Assembly (NCBI GenBank): GCA_030435675.1
Contig: CM059622.1
Coordinates: 16,988,001-17,052,000, forward strand
Origin: Steinernema hermaphroditum
Lineage: Eukaryota; Nematoda; Chromadorea; Rhabditida; Steinernematidae
Length of the DNA: 64,000 nucleotides
Direction: 5' to 3'
The notes under the pieces were generated by a model. The model did not search any database. It was not told the origin of the DNA and was given only the letters and a program-made list of their open reading frames with translations. The position numbers and the translations under genes were made by a program. Positions 10,262 through 20,639 of the stretch are shown piece after piece. Each line of letters starts with the position of its first letter. Position 1 is the stretch's first letter.

Positions 10262-10967
10262 ATGTTCCTCGATCTATTGGCCCTTCTCACCTTAGCGGTT
10301 TCGGGCTCAGCCCAGTTCTTCGGGCCTCCACCGTGCGTTGGAGTGGCCTGTGGGCCTCCTCCTCCAATGTTTTTGGCACCCCCTCCACCGCCTCCGTGCC
10401 TCGGAGTGGCCTGTGGGCCTCCTCCTCCAATGTTTTTGGCACCCCCTCCACCCCCTCCATGTGTGGGCATCGCTTGTGCTCCGCCGCCCCCCGTCTTCGC
10501 TCCCCCTCCACCCGCTCCGTGCCTCTTCGGAGTCATCGGATGCGCCCCTCCTCCACCGCCTCCAGTGGTCATGGCACCCCCTCCGCCTCCCCCCTGTGTC
10601 GGGGTCGCCTGCGCCCCTCCGCCCCCTCCGATGGTCTTCGTGCGTCCTCCGCCACCACCTCCGGTCGTCATGGCTCCTGCTCCTTGCGTCGGAATCGCCT
10701 GTGCTCCACCTCCTCCCCCGCCGTGTGTCGGAGTCGCCTGTGCTCCTCCGCCGATGGTCCTCTCCCCTCCTCCAGTGGTCTTCGCCCCTCCACCACCTCC
10801 TCCAGTCGTGATGGCGCCTCCACCACCTCCCCCTCGAGTTGTGTTCCCACCCCCTCCACTTACAGCGTGCACTCCATGCTTTGGAGTTAGAGGTAAGTGA
10901 TCGCCTCACTACATTGTCAAAGACCCTAATTTCAGCCCTTCCACCTACATTCGCTCCTTGCTGCTAG
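10262..10967 (+). CDS. Secreted Pro/Cys-rich protein, CC-tail family member 2
   Basis: Two exons, 10262-10892 and 10936-10967, 220 aa, the longest member. The start at 10262 (MFLDLLALLTLAVSGSAQF) gives a signal peptide and lies about 40 bases after the TATA box; the frame is open further upstream but that would include the promoter. Modules CxGVAC-GPPPPMFLAPPPPP and C-x-G-[VI]-AC repeat about nine times. The phase-1 intron and the last exon ending APCC-stop match the other members in position though not in sequence, showing that the Cys-Cys end is conserved. Divergent partner of the gene at 9446-9906. Confidence 0.85.
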
Positions 10968-11750
10968 GAAAAGACTAAACTGCTGCAGTGACACTGTGAT
11001 GGTCTCACTGCTTTGTTTGTACATTTAGAAGAATTTAATTTAAAGCGCAATAAACTCTTTATTCGGATTTATTCGTGAATTGAAGACGTGTCTAAAGATG
11101 TCAACTGACAAAGGAACCTTCCGAAGTGTCCTTGGATCGAGCTAAAAATTGACACACAAAAAAATAAACACAGCCAACCTCGCCAACAAAGATGCAAACT
11201 GAAATGTGACGGAACTGGTTAGTGCCTTGGCTAACATTCTTGCGGTCCGTGTTCGACTCCCTTTCCGGTCTTTGCTTCTCCAGCATATTTAAATTTTTTT
11301 CTCTCGTGATCAATCCTATCCCAATTTCAGTCATGAATGCCAGCAATGTTTTGCTCCTCCTTACAGCAGAACGGTTAAACATGTACCGTTAAAATCGACG
11401 CGAGAGTGGGGGAAAATGGTAGGCCTAGCTGAGTGTATAAACTGTGCAAAAAATTAGCTGCCCACACAAAAAAATAGGTCTAAGTAGGTCAAAACTATGC
11501 GGTATCCTTTCTCATCGACGTAGAATTTGTTTCTCACCGATGATTTCCAAGTGACCCATTGCTTACTTCCAGCTCTGTGAACGTGAGACCCGTTTTTTGA
11601 CAGTCCCAGGTCCATTCGACCTTTATCAGTCCACTGTTTCGAGTTCTTGGCATCATTGGTCACTCATTGCGATCCCGTTCAGCATTTCCGAATCAGAGAA
11701 TAAATTTGAGTCACAATGTCACAGAGGACAAGCTAGCCCACAAGAACACC
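10968..11750. other. Intergenic, possible tRNA-derived SINE
   Basis: A polyadenylation-like AATAAA lies near 11048. At 11205-11285 there is a B-box-like GTGTTCGACTCCCT about 40 bases after an A-box-like stretch, which suggests a decayed tRNA-derived SINE. Nothing else was recognised. Confidence 0.35.
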
Positions 11751-11751
11751 C

Positions 11752-12070
11752 AATGATTCCATTCTTGTGTCTTTCGTCGAAGAGGTCCTCTCAGACTTCA
11801 GCCGCGCTGCTGTCCGAGAAGCGCGCCATCTACTTCGCCTCTACGGCGAATTGGCGGAAGATCTCCTGAACTGTTGTGAACATCGATCGAAGACCGGATC
11901 ACGAAGACCGGCGAAATTTCTCTTGTGATTGCTGCAAATATTCAGTTAATTCCTTCCGCCACGAGGGAGCTTATAAGTCGGGCACCTATGCGAACTTCAT
12001 ATCGCTCACACTAGGATGCAGTGGGGTGAGCAATGAAGTAGCTAACATTATTGGAAGGCTACGAGTCTCA
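11752..12070 (+). pseudogene. F-box-like family relic
   Basis: The sequence is clearly homologous to the genes at 12753, 47145 and 48679: a start region reading (with one base missing) like MDSILVSFVEEVLSDFSR, then LYGELAEDLLN, and later YANFISLTLGCSGVSNEVAN. Several frameshifts and a deletion break it. At 12071 homology stops at the junction with repeat copy C. Confidence 0.75.
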
Positions 12071-12560
12071 TTCAAAAAAGAAAACATTCAAACATTCATT
12101 CAAAGGTGTCGCGGTCCTTCCGGTCGCTCTCTGAGCGTCCGGTCTTTCTGATGGCAAACCTTGTGCCATGTATGAGTGTTCCGGCTTCCAGAAGGAATTG
12201 GGACACCCGGAAGCCGTAGTCCCACCACCGCTGACAACAAGATGTCCGACGCCAGGAATTCCGCTGCATGAGAAGTCACTCTGAAGGTCGCGGACGCTCC
12301 AAGGACACCACCACCGGTGAAAACACAATTTTCGGAGCAAGGAACCGTCTCTTCGAAGCAGATGTTAGCTCAGAAGACTCCACTGTACCGCAAACGCCCG
12401 CGAAGAGGATGTTCGGCTGCCGTATCCGAAGTTTTGTCGAGTCCCAGATGCCCCGTGAAGCGCGCCGTCTCCGACCGGTTCGATACTCCAGGGAGGAAGC
12501 CGGCTGTAACGAGACATCCTCTGTTTGTCGATTATTCGGTGTCATGCAAGGCGTGAGCCT
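12071..12560 (+). repeat. Copy C of the dispersed repeat, with a single 33-bp unit
   Basis: It matches copy A (1325-2254) inverted, but where copy A has 18 units of the 33-bp repeat this copy has one degenerate unit (KRAVSDRFDTP, near 12460). It also extends further 5' into sequence shared with copy B. The frame is broken by stops, so the long open frame in copy A is not conserved. Confidence 0.7.
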
Positions 12561-12752
12561 TTGATTCACGAAATAAACTCGTAAACTCTTTTTTGAAAAG
12601 CACAGTTCATTCGGCCTTTATTTCGGCCCCTTATTTCGAATTCATAGCACCACTAGTCTGTCTTTGCCATGTCGTTCAGCATCGCTTTCCGAATCGGAGA
12701 ATAAATTTGAGCCACAATATGACACAGGACAAACAGGCCGCAAGAACACCCT

Positions 12753-13427
12753 ATGGAATCTGTTCCTGTGTGTTTCATCGAGGATGCCCTCTCCCGCTTC
12801 ACCCGCGCTTCAGTTCAAGAAGCGCGCAATCTAGCCGCTCTCTATGGCGAATTGGCCGAAGCTCTTCTGAACAGGAACTATACTTTTTCTTCTGATATGA
12901 GCGAGAGCTTTCGTGTTTGGAGCTTCGATCCGTGGAGCGCAGACCCAAATGCTGTAAGCATTCAAAATACTGTTGTGGACTTCGAACGCAGACCGAATCA
13001 CTGTGGCGAAATTTGTCTTGAGATTACTGGGTCTTCAGTTAAGGAGTCAACATTCTGTCGTTCCTTCACGAACGAGCTTTTTAGTCGAGCAGCCTATGCG
13101 AATGTCATATCGCTGACACTTAACTGTTGTGAGGTGAGCAATGAAGTAGCTGATATAATTGAAAGGCTACGAATCACGGACCTCAGACTGATGAATAAAC
13201 CGCGGACATGGACATGGGCACTTATGGAGAAACTCATCGAGAAGAAATGTCTCAGAAACTTGGACGTTTGTTTGATGTACGCAGGTTTAGAGAAGAACCA
13301 GGTCGATCTTTTACGCCGCTTTCTCCTCCAGTCCCAGTTTTGTGAGCTTAAGATATGTGTGAACTTGGATTGCCGCGTTCCTGTCGTTGCGAAAATCTAC
13401 AAAACAGTTCGGCTCTCGAAAATTTGA
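12753..13427 (+). CDS. F-box-like family protein, C-terminally truncated
   Basis: 224 aa starting MESVPVCFIEDALSRFTR, a single exon. The N-terminal 40 residues have the look of a nematode F-box-type motif, followed by a repeat-like region (YANVISLTLNC, LRITDL, EKLIEKKCLRNL). Comparison with the gene at 47145 shows a deletion of about 94 bp after KTVRL. It shifts the frame to a stop at 13427; the original tail (KKASKSWDES to the old stop at 13495) survives out of frame. The upstream 130 bp is conserved with the other copies. Probably recently inactivated or shortened. Confidence 0.7.
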   Translation: MESVPVCFIEDALSRFTRASVQEARNLAALYGELAEALLNRNYTFSSDMSESFRVWSFDPWSADPNAVSIQNTVVDFERRPNHCGEICLEITGSSVKESTFCRSFTNELFSRAAYANVISLTLNCCEVSNEVADIIERLRITDLRLMNKPRTWTWALMEKLIEKKCLRNLDVCLMYAGLEKNQVDLLRRFLLQSQFCELKICVNLDCRVPVVAKIYKTVRLSKI

Positions 13428-13495
13428 AGAAGGCCTCAAAAAGCTGGGATGAATCTCGGAAATTGTGTAATCAATATCACCAGTTTGTGTTTTAG

Positions 13496-14297
13496 TGATG
13501 CATGTCATGCTTATATCGTTTGCCAGAGATGGCGCTAGAGGATAAAGTATGTGAACAATGCGTTCGTGCTCATAGAATTTTTGCAAACTAACGTTAGGAT
13601 TTATATTGTGCATGAGCAAAGCGAGTCCTTTATTTCTTGAATAGGGAGGCTTAGCGAACAAAATTTCAATATAAAAATCGTTTATTAAATACCAAATTAC
13701 TCGATCACTCATGCTCTTATAACATATACAATAGTCCTGTTTTCTAATAAGTAAAACTACAATAATCCCCTATATATAAACGTAGAACCGACGGGTCCGT
13801 TGGGCTGTTTTTTCTTTTTTTTTGTTTTTGTTTTAGTTGCAAAGTGCTCTGGTTGCAAAAAAGGACTCTTGACATGATCACGTTCCGTTTTTATTAGACA
13901 TACTTAGGTATACACTGGGTCACTTAAAAGTCACCGGTGGGAAACGGATTTCTACTTGGTTCAAAAGGATACCGCATATTTTTTGACGAAGCGAAGACTT
14001 TTCTTCGGAACTTTTTAGGTGTTCTCTCCACCAAAATTTTTCATACATATTCCCCTATGCTTTGTTCATAGATAACGCGGCCTTTTAGAACGAGACAAGG
14101 CTTCCCCGAAGAGAACCTTTTCCCAATATTTTCGTCCATCCAAATGCCATCTCCATGCCGTTTCTTCGTGGTTTTCTCCAAATAACAATACAAAGAACGA
14201 TAGCCAAAATTATTCTTTCCAAAATAGCCCCAGTGACTAATCGACGGCGCCGACCCCGGCGCCGTCTTGGATGCCCTCAGACGCACCGATTCTCACA
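13496..14297. other. No gene seen
   Basis: Includes the conserved 3' flank of the F-box-like family to about 13545. A minus-strand frame at 14041-14286 is open but unlike anything recognised. Confidence 0.4.
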
Positions 14298-17200
14298 ATG
14301 ATGCTCGTCTCCCTCCTTGTTTTGACAGCCCCTGCCTTCGCCGACAACGAGACCTTCTTCTTCTCCCAGCATTTCTCCTCCATCGTGAAACCTTGCATCG
14401 ATCTGAACGAGTTCGTCTGCAATGTCCAGGAGAATCCCAAAGAGAATCTCTTCGCGACCCAGAGGAAACACTCCATGGACTTTCTGGTCAACGACTTCTT
14501 TCTGAACAGCGTTGACCCTATACTTCTCCAGCTCAAGAAGGTCAGAAAAGATAGACCTGTGTGTTCGAATGTGTATGGAACTTAGATCGTCGCGGAGAGG
14601 GTAGTCAAAAGAGATGGATTCCAGCAAGGACAAAAGCTGGGAAAAGAAGCGGCCCTCGGAAAGATCGACTATCCTACGGTTGTCTATACAAAAGATAATA
14701 AAAATCTTCTGCTCAGATTTGACGGTAGGTTTGAAAGCATCCAAAACGTACTTAAAATCCGCAGCCGTAGACTGCATAAGCTTAGCTAGAGTCTTACTTT
14801 CTTCAGAACGGTACTGAAATCTGCGATCTATGGACATGTTAAGATGGATATGATAGGATCATTTCATTAGAGATCGCTTATTTCGGCAGCAAAATTCGCT
14901 TTCATCCACAATGTATCTGATGTACAAAGGGTATCGATTAGGGGTGCACACGGTTCGAAACCGAAACAGACTGGGATCCTATTGAGTGATTCCGGATTTC
15001 CGGTTTCCAACCAGGTGTATCCCTAGTGTGGTTGAAGAACCATGCTTGTCCGTTTGTGTCTCTATTTCATACACTCTTATGAACCTTAGCCTGTGTCGCA
15101 TTTCAGCCGAACCGGCATGCATGCTTCCTTTGCTTCCGTCCATGACCATCTAAGCTTAGCAAAAGTATGCGTATTTCCTCATCAACATTGTCCATTCTCA
15201 CCGTGTGCTGAACGGTGAGAATGGACAATGGACTGCGATCTGTGGATATGCATCCTGATGCGATCGTTTCCTTAAAGACCGCTTGTTTCGGCATAAAACC
15301 CAGAAAAGCATGTATTCATCGCTTTCATCCAAAAGGTATCTAACGTACAACGGGTACCGATTAGGGCACCCGGACCTCGGACCTTCTGACTGATTCTAGA
15401 TTTCCGGTTTCGAACCGGATGCCACGTAACTCCAGTTACGTTTGGGATTTGAATAACCCTAGCTTACTTCATTTTATACACTTTTAAGTGTCTTCGTCAT
15501 TAATTTTTAGTGATACCGTAACCCAACCAAAACGATACAATCATCTCACTTTAGAAGAAGGTGACAACGACGACCGTGGCTCCTGCATCTACTCCGACTG
15601 TATCCCTCTCTTCCGAGGCATCGTGACCGGTTTCTACAACACCCTCTACCCCGAATCCAACCAAACGAACCTCCCTCTTTCCCCAGCTATCTTCTACGAA
15701 CGCTACAATCACACCAACTACCTACCCACCTTGAACAACGCCGTCATCGAGAAAGAGTTCCTGCAGGAGGTGCACGACTCAAAGGCCCCCTACTTCTACA
15801 TGATCTGGGCGAGAGACGTGATCGAGAAGAAGACGTTCCCTCTGGAGATGATCGACAAGTTGAAGAAGATTTTTGGCGACATCAAGCAAGAGATCATCTA
15901 CATGCTCGAAGAATGTTACTGGCTGAGTGAAGTGGAGAAGAAGGAGGCTATCGACTACATGAATGGGGGATTCACGGCTGTTACTGGGTTCCCCGATCTT
16001 TTCTACAATGCGAGTGAATTAGAAAAGGCGATCGGTTTCATGGAGGCAACGTTCGGGAATATCGTGAAGAAATGGGACAAGGAGAGGTATGTCGATATTG
16101 CCCTTGAAAACACATCCCCTTTGTTGATACACACAGTCCGGGTTTCTCCGCCTTCTCTGGCGTAGACGCGTCGCACCGATGCAACAAGACGGTGGCGCGC
16201 GAAACGAAAGGTCGGCCGTGGAGGGCTCATAAACTTACCTGGCTGGGATCTCCCCGTGATCATCAAGGCGGGGAATCCATGGCGAGGCTGGGACATTGCA
16301 CTTTCGCTCCCGGCTGACCCGTGTGGCAGCTCCGAGTTGGAGTTGGCCAACAGGTAAATTTTTGCGTCAGGGGACAGCGTTCGCGCTTCCCCGTATAAAT
16401 TTTTGTTCAACAAGAGACGGTGGCCATTCTTGAGGTAGAAGGCATCCTGCACAACTATTACAAGGATCTTCGGTTTTGTCCATAACAGCTACAGTAATTA
16501 TGAGTTTTTTTTTAATGGGCATCTACCCGTTGTTTGTGACTTAAAGGGCAGAACACGATTAGTATATCAGATCCTCCCAATTATAGGAAACCCTGTGATG
16601 CCACCTGCGAAATCAAACGCCTCAACGAGGCTCTTCTCCTCGCTGCGCGCATCCACCGCGACCAACATCGCTACGCTACGACGACGGCCTCGACATGGGC
16701 AACTACAAGAGTTCGCTTCTCGCCTACAACGCTTTCAACAAGTTCACACACACCGTAGGTTCCATATTACCACCCTTAGTCTGTCTCCCAACCTCTTCTG
16801 CTTCCGCCGTACCGTAATCCTTGCTACAGATCATCACGCCCGCCTTCATCCACATCTACAAAGACCCATACCCTCTGGGCTTCATATACGGCTCCATTGG
16901 CGTCACAATCGCCCATGAGCTCTTCCACTCGCTCGGCCTTCTTCGGAAACCCTTCCGCGAGCACTTCTCCTTTCACAACGCCACGGGAATCAAAAACGCC
17001 ACACAGTGCTACGAGGACTACTACAGTTCGTTCGCCCTCCTCGAAGCCACCGAAGGCGACACTACCGTACTCCGGCCTGACGGAAGAAACAAACTGGAGG
17101 AGGGATTCGCCGACGTTGAAGGCGCCCGCATCGCCTTCCGCGCATTACAGCGCCTCCTGGAGAAAAAAAGTGCGCGGAGCAAGCGCTCCTCCATTCGACG

Positions 17201-17456
17201 ACTCCGCTTCAACCTCTTCGACGACTTCGCGTGGTTCTTCGTTGGTCTCGCCTCGAAGTTCTGCTCTGCAGAGCTCAGCTTCGCCGACGAGAAGTATCAG
17301 CTACTGGAGTATCGCCATCCGAGGAACGCTATCCGTGCCAACGCCGTGGTAAAGCAGATGACTGCGTTCACGGACATCTTCCACTGTTTGCCTGATGATC
17401 CTATGCATGCTACAAAGAATATATGCATTGTCTATCCGGCAACGCCTATTCATTAA
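14298..17456 (+). CDS. Divergent M13 (neprilysin-like) zinc peptidase, frame-broken
   Basis: Exons 14298-14540, 14586-14724, 15511-16086, 16587-16754 and 16830-17456. MMLVSLLVLTAPAFA is a signal peptide, followed by VKPCIDLNEFVC, the typical start of an M13 ectodomain. Exon 3 has the helical N-domain pattern (IKQEIIYMLEECYWLSEVEK). Exon 5 has the zinc site IAHELFHSLG (HExxH), the third ligand in EGFADVEGARIAF (ExxxD), and an ending near CIVYP. Two problems remain. The phases of exons 2 and 3 do not fit, so an exon is missing or lost in the duplicated region 14815-15500. Exon 4 contains a 5-bp tandem duplication GCTACGCTAC (16670-16679) that shifts the frame; removing one copy makes the exon read through. 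M13 enzymes cleave peptides outside the cell. This copy is probably a pseudogene or carries sequence errors. Confidence 0.7.
14815..15500. repeat. Imperfect tandem duplication inside the M13 gene
   Basis: Sequence from about 14815 to 15085 (CTGCGATCTATGGACATG onward) recurs at about 15230-15500 (CTGCGATCTGTGGATATG onward), including the pieces GCTTTCATCCA, GGGTATCGATTAGGG and TTTATACACT. The copies differ by many substitutions and indels, so the event is old. It separates exons 2 and 3 of the M13 gene. Confidence 0.6.
15186..15230. repeat. Perfect 18-bp hairpin
   Basis: CATTGTCCATTCTCACCG and its exact reverse complement are separated by nine bases (TGTGCTGAA). No terminator or RNA gene context is visible. 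Confidence 0.85.
16231..16394 (+). ncRNA. U1 snRNA: U1 spliceosomal snRNA
   Basis: The RNA begins AAACTTACCTGGCTGGG, containing the 5' splice-site recognition sequence ACTTACCTG. Next come a stem-loop 1 region with ATCA and GGCGGGG, the conserved GCGAGGCT and CATTGCACT segments of stem-loop II, a TGACCCGTGTGGC segment, a Sm site AATTTTTG at about 16357, and a terminal stem-loop GGGGACAGCGTTCGCGCTTCCCC. The order and about 164-nt length agree with nematode U1. It lies in the intron of the M13 gene on the same strand, upstream of exon 4. A GC-rich region at 16190-16225 would hold the proximal promoter element. Whether this copy is expressed is not shown by sequence; the Sm site and both end stems are intact. 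Confidence 0.92.
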
Positions 17457-17774
17457 AGTAGACATAAAAAAACAACCTCTCGCTTACTACAGGGACTTGA
17501 CTGTCTAAGAACGGCGTAAGAAATGTCTAGACAGTTGAGTATTTCTGAAAGGCAGTCTACACAACAACTCCCGGTCTGCTTTTGCTACCATCAACCGCCT
17601 CCCTCGTCGACACATCGCCAGACTTCTGCGGTTATTCTTGCAAATTCAGACATTCTGACAGCCCACCCGGTTGGACAACCCCATCACCACTGATTCTAAA
17701 ACTCAAAAGACGTATTTATACATTCATTGACAAGTTCATAACCCGATATAACCAACATGCAACAATTAGCCTTC

Positions 17775-17981
17775 TTATCCATGCTGCTGCTCCGAGATGC
17801 GGTGAATCTGCTCCTGTTCGAGAAGAAGTTGCCGCTTCCGACCGCGAAGGAAGACCAGGAACGTGTCCAGCGCTGCCTCTTCTTCCTTGAGCTTCTTCAA
17901 CTCACGTGCGAGATCCTCAGCTTCGATTTCGGCAGAAGTCGACGACTGCGACTCCGATGACACACCAGCAGGTTTCGACAT
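17775..17981 (-). CDS. Small 68-aa coiled-coil protein, unrecognised
   Basis: Single exon starting MSKPAGVSSESQSS at 17981, two bases after an ATTTTCAG acceptor, which favours this start over longer readings upstream. The N-terminal 20 residues are Ser-rich; the rest is a highly charged amphipathic helix (EDLARELKKLKEEEAALD, then FLRGRKRQLLLEQEQ). The 3' end lies near an unrelated gene on the other strand. It follows the DDX18/HAS1 gene by 179 bp on the same strand, but a TATAAAAG at about 18061-18068 suggests its own promoter. Function unknown. Confidence 0.6.
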   Translation of the reverse strand: MSKPAGVSSESQSSTSAEIEAEDLARELKKLKEEEAALDTFLVFLRGRKRQLLLEQEQIHRISEQQHG

Positions 17982-18159
17982 CCTGAAAATCCGAATGAGG
18001 AAGGTGTGGAATGCCAGAAAGATAAGCTCGCTCGGCGTCGACCGAAGACACAACGATAAACTTTTATAAACGTGAAAACAACGGAGCGATGCACTCTCGG
18101 AGGCGTAACAACAAACAACGATAACAGATAACAATTCAAGTTAACTCCGAATGTGTGCT

Positions 18160-20018
18160 TCATTTCCTCTTGTGGACTTGCTTAAACGACTTCTGTGGCT
18201 TCCGGTAGCCGGCACCGCTGAGCTTCGACCGCACTTCGACCTTCTTCTTTCCGCTGACGGGCAGATCAACATACGGAGGAGCATCAAAACCGAACGACTT
18301 CGCGACGGAAACCAAGTCGAGGGTGTTGATATCGAAGATGTGCTTAAGCGAGTGCGAGTCGTAGGCGCGGATGTAGCTCTTATAGGCCTCCTTTGACGAT
18401 GTGTGAAGGTAGTAGTTCTGGTTGATCAGCTTCTCCAATTGGGGCTGGATATTGGCGATCTACAGAGAGAGATGATCATTGAATACACGAAGAAATAATC
18501 AGCAATACCTTATTCCACGTGAATTCAAATTCGTTAAGAGCAACCTTGGCTTGCTTCAAGTACCGCAGGAATCCCAACTCTTCAGGTCGCAGAATCAAAA
18601 GCGCCTGACCCTTGCCACTCTCACCACGAGCGGTACGTCCGACGCGGTGGATGTACTCGCGGGGCTCATCTGGGGGATCGAACTGCACGATCCAGTCGAC
18701 TTCGGGGATATCCAAACCACGGGCAGCAACGTCGGTACAGAGAAGAATACCTTGCGTCGCTTTGCAGAACGAGAAGAACGTGCACGTTCGCTTCTGCTGC
18801 TTCTGCTTGCCCTGAACATCACAGTTATGCCACTGCTGATTCACGTCATGAACCTACGTGAATAGATTGCACAGGAAGGTCGATATAATTCAGGAGTTCA
18901 TGATGGAAACGAACGGAGTGACACGACGAGAAGAAGACCATGATCTTCTTGCCACGGTTCTTTTTGAGGAATGTGAATAAAAGAAGGAACCGCTTCTCCG
19001 AGGGGCACACAACGTATCCTTGCTGCAAACCGGACACGGTGGCTTGGTGATCGGGGTCAACGTTGTCTTCAATGCCAACACGGACGGGACTCGCGTTCAG
19101 TGACGCCTTGATAAGCTCGTCGACCTTGGGAGTTTGTGTAGCGGAGAAGAGCATCGTCTGGCGCTTTTTGGGTAAAATACGAACGATCTGCTGCATTTCC
19201 TGCTCGAAACCGATATCAAGAATACGGTCGGCTTCGTCGATAATAAGGCATTTCAGATTCTTCACCATGAAGCATTCAGTGTTCTGTAAAAACCGATAGT
19301 ACAAACTGACTAGTGGCGGGTAGGGTACCTGAAGATGATCGAGAAGACGACCGGGAGTCGCAACGAGGAAGTTGATGCCCCTCTGAAGCTTCTCTTCTTC
19401 CGATTTTCTGTTGGTTCCTCCCATCACAAGACCGTGTGTAAATCCTGGGTGCTTCTCCATCAGTTCGCTCAAAACTCCATAAATCTGCATGCTCAGCTCA
19501 CGAGTGGGGGAGATAATGATGCAGCCAGTTCCCTGGAACTGCTTGAACTCGAGCTTAACGAGAAGTTCGATGGCGGGAATCAAGAAAGCGAGCGTTTTAC
19601 CACTACCGGTCTTCGCAGCTCCGAGCACATCTTTGCCCTAGATTGATAGAGAATTATAGTGGAAGCCTTTAAGGCTGTTTACCTCAAGAAGGGGATCAAT
19701 GGTCCTAGCCTGAATCTCAGTCATAGTCGTGAATCCCATATCGTTGAGGGCTTCCAGCGTGCGGTCGCTCACTTTTCCCTTCAGAGAATCGAAGCGCCGT
19801 TTGCTCAGAATGGAGACAACCTCGTTAGCGGGAACATTCTCTTCCGTGGGCTGTTCCGTCGCCTGAACATCGTTGCTGGCTTCCTCGGGTTGTTCCACGG
19901 TTTCTTCAGCTACTTCCTCCTGCTCTTCTGGCTCCTCCTGCTTAGCCTTCTTCGGCTTACTTTTGCGCTGGAGCTTCTCAAGCTTGCGCTTAAGTACTTT
20001 TTTCTCGACGTTGACCAT
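18160..20018 (-). CDS. DDX18/HAS1: DEAD-box RNA helicase, DDX18/HAS1 type
   Basis: Five exons: 19683-20018, 19329-19637, 18858-19283, 18509-18811 and 18160-18459, all with 45-49 bp introns, 557 aa. An acidic, Lys-rich N-terminal tail ([19 protein letters not shown]) precedes the Q-motif ([12 protein letters not shown]), motif [10 protein letters not shown], Ia [43 protein letters not shown] and [11 protein letters not shown]. The C-terminus ([20 protein letters not shown], then [11 protein letters not shown]) is diagnostic of the HAS1/DDX18 group, nucleolar helicases needed for 60S ribosome biogenesis. The length matches the family. The ATG follows a TTTTCAG acceptor by 16 bases. The archease gene ends 129 bp upstream on the same strand, spacing typical of a nematode operon. 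Confidence 0.96.
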
Positions 20019-20146
20019 CTCGGGTCGGGATACCCTGAAAAGAACTGACTGTCACTTTTCGATTCACAACTTGTAAGGTACGATCGAAGAAACGACATCA
20101 CGACAAAAGCACGACATACTCATCAGTTTAAACGTCCAATCAACAA

Positions 20147-20608
20147 TCAAATATCAACAATTACGTAAATATGAACAGAACCGTCCTCCTCATTCCGAAC
20201 TTGCATATTCGAATAGGTAATCGCTTTGATCTCCGTCCCCACAGGGTGACGGTTTTTGTCGAACGATTCGCCCCAGGCGCGCATGCTTACACTGTGCGTT
20301 TCGGCATTGTAATCTAGCACTCGCGCCACACGACCAATAAAGAACGGCTCTGCGTTGAACAGGAAGAGCATCTCGTCCAGAATATGGAATACCATCGACT
20401 CCACGTCCGCGCAATCCGAAACAGAAGCGTCCATCGAGTAAACGGGTTCAACAGTGTCAATTTCGTCGGTTATGTAGCCGTACATCGCGATGACTAGTTG
20501 CTCGAGCGCTTCGCTGATGTTCGCTCCCCACGCGTGCAGCTGCACGTCGGCCGGATGGTCCAAATATTCATATTTCTTTGAGGGGATCGGTGGGCAATCA
20601 TCTGACAT
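20147..20608 (-). CDS. ZBTB8OS/archease: Archease, tRNA-ligase activating protein
   Basis: Single exon, 153 aa from 20608 (MSDDCPPIPSKKYEYLDHPA). The start is chosen because a TTTCAG acceptor lies five bases upstream of it; an earlier ATG at 20638 lies before that acceptor. The sequence has the family signature YLDHPADVQLHAWG and the acidic metal-binding end RNEEDGSVHIYVIVDI. Archease helps guanylylation and turnover of the RtcB-type tRNA ligase, which joins tRNA exons and the xbp-1 mRNA. It probably acts in nucleus and cytosol. It may be the first gene of an operon with DDX18/HAS1. Confidence 0.93.
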   Translation of the reverse strand: MSDDCPPIPSKKYEYLDHPADVQLHAWGANISEALEQLVIAMYGYITDEIDTVEPVYSMDASVSDCADVESMVFHILDEMLFLFNAEPFFIGRVARVLDYNAETHSVSMRAWGESFDKNRHPVGTEIKAITYSNMQVRNEEDGSVHIYVIVDI

Positions 20609-20639
20609 CGTTCCTGAAAGAAAGCGTAGGTTAGGCAAA

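Noticed and set aside
11205..11285. tRNA gene
   Set aside because: A B-box-like sequence is present, but there is no acceptor stem or anticodon arm pairing; at best a decayed SINE.
14277..14837. 186-aa minus-strand frame
   Set aside because: It is antisense to exons 1 and 2 of the M13 gene, whose signal peptide, splice sites and family motif are on the plus strand.
16003..16452. 149-aa minus-strand frame over the U1 gene
   Set aside because: It is antisense to a structured RNA and to M13 exon 3, with no recognisable protein features.
17775..20608. Three-gene operon including the 68-aa gene
   Set aside because: A TATAAAAG about 80 bp upstream of the small gene suggests its own promoter, so only the archease-helicase pair is proposed as an operon.
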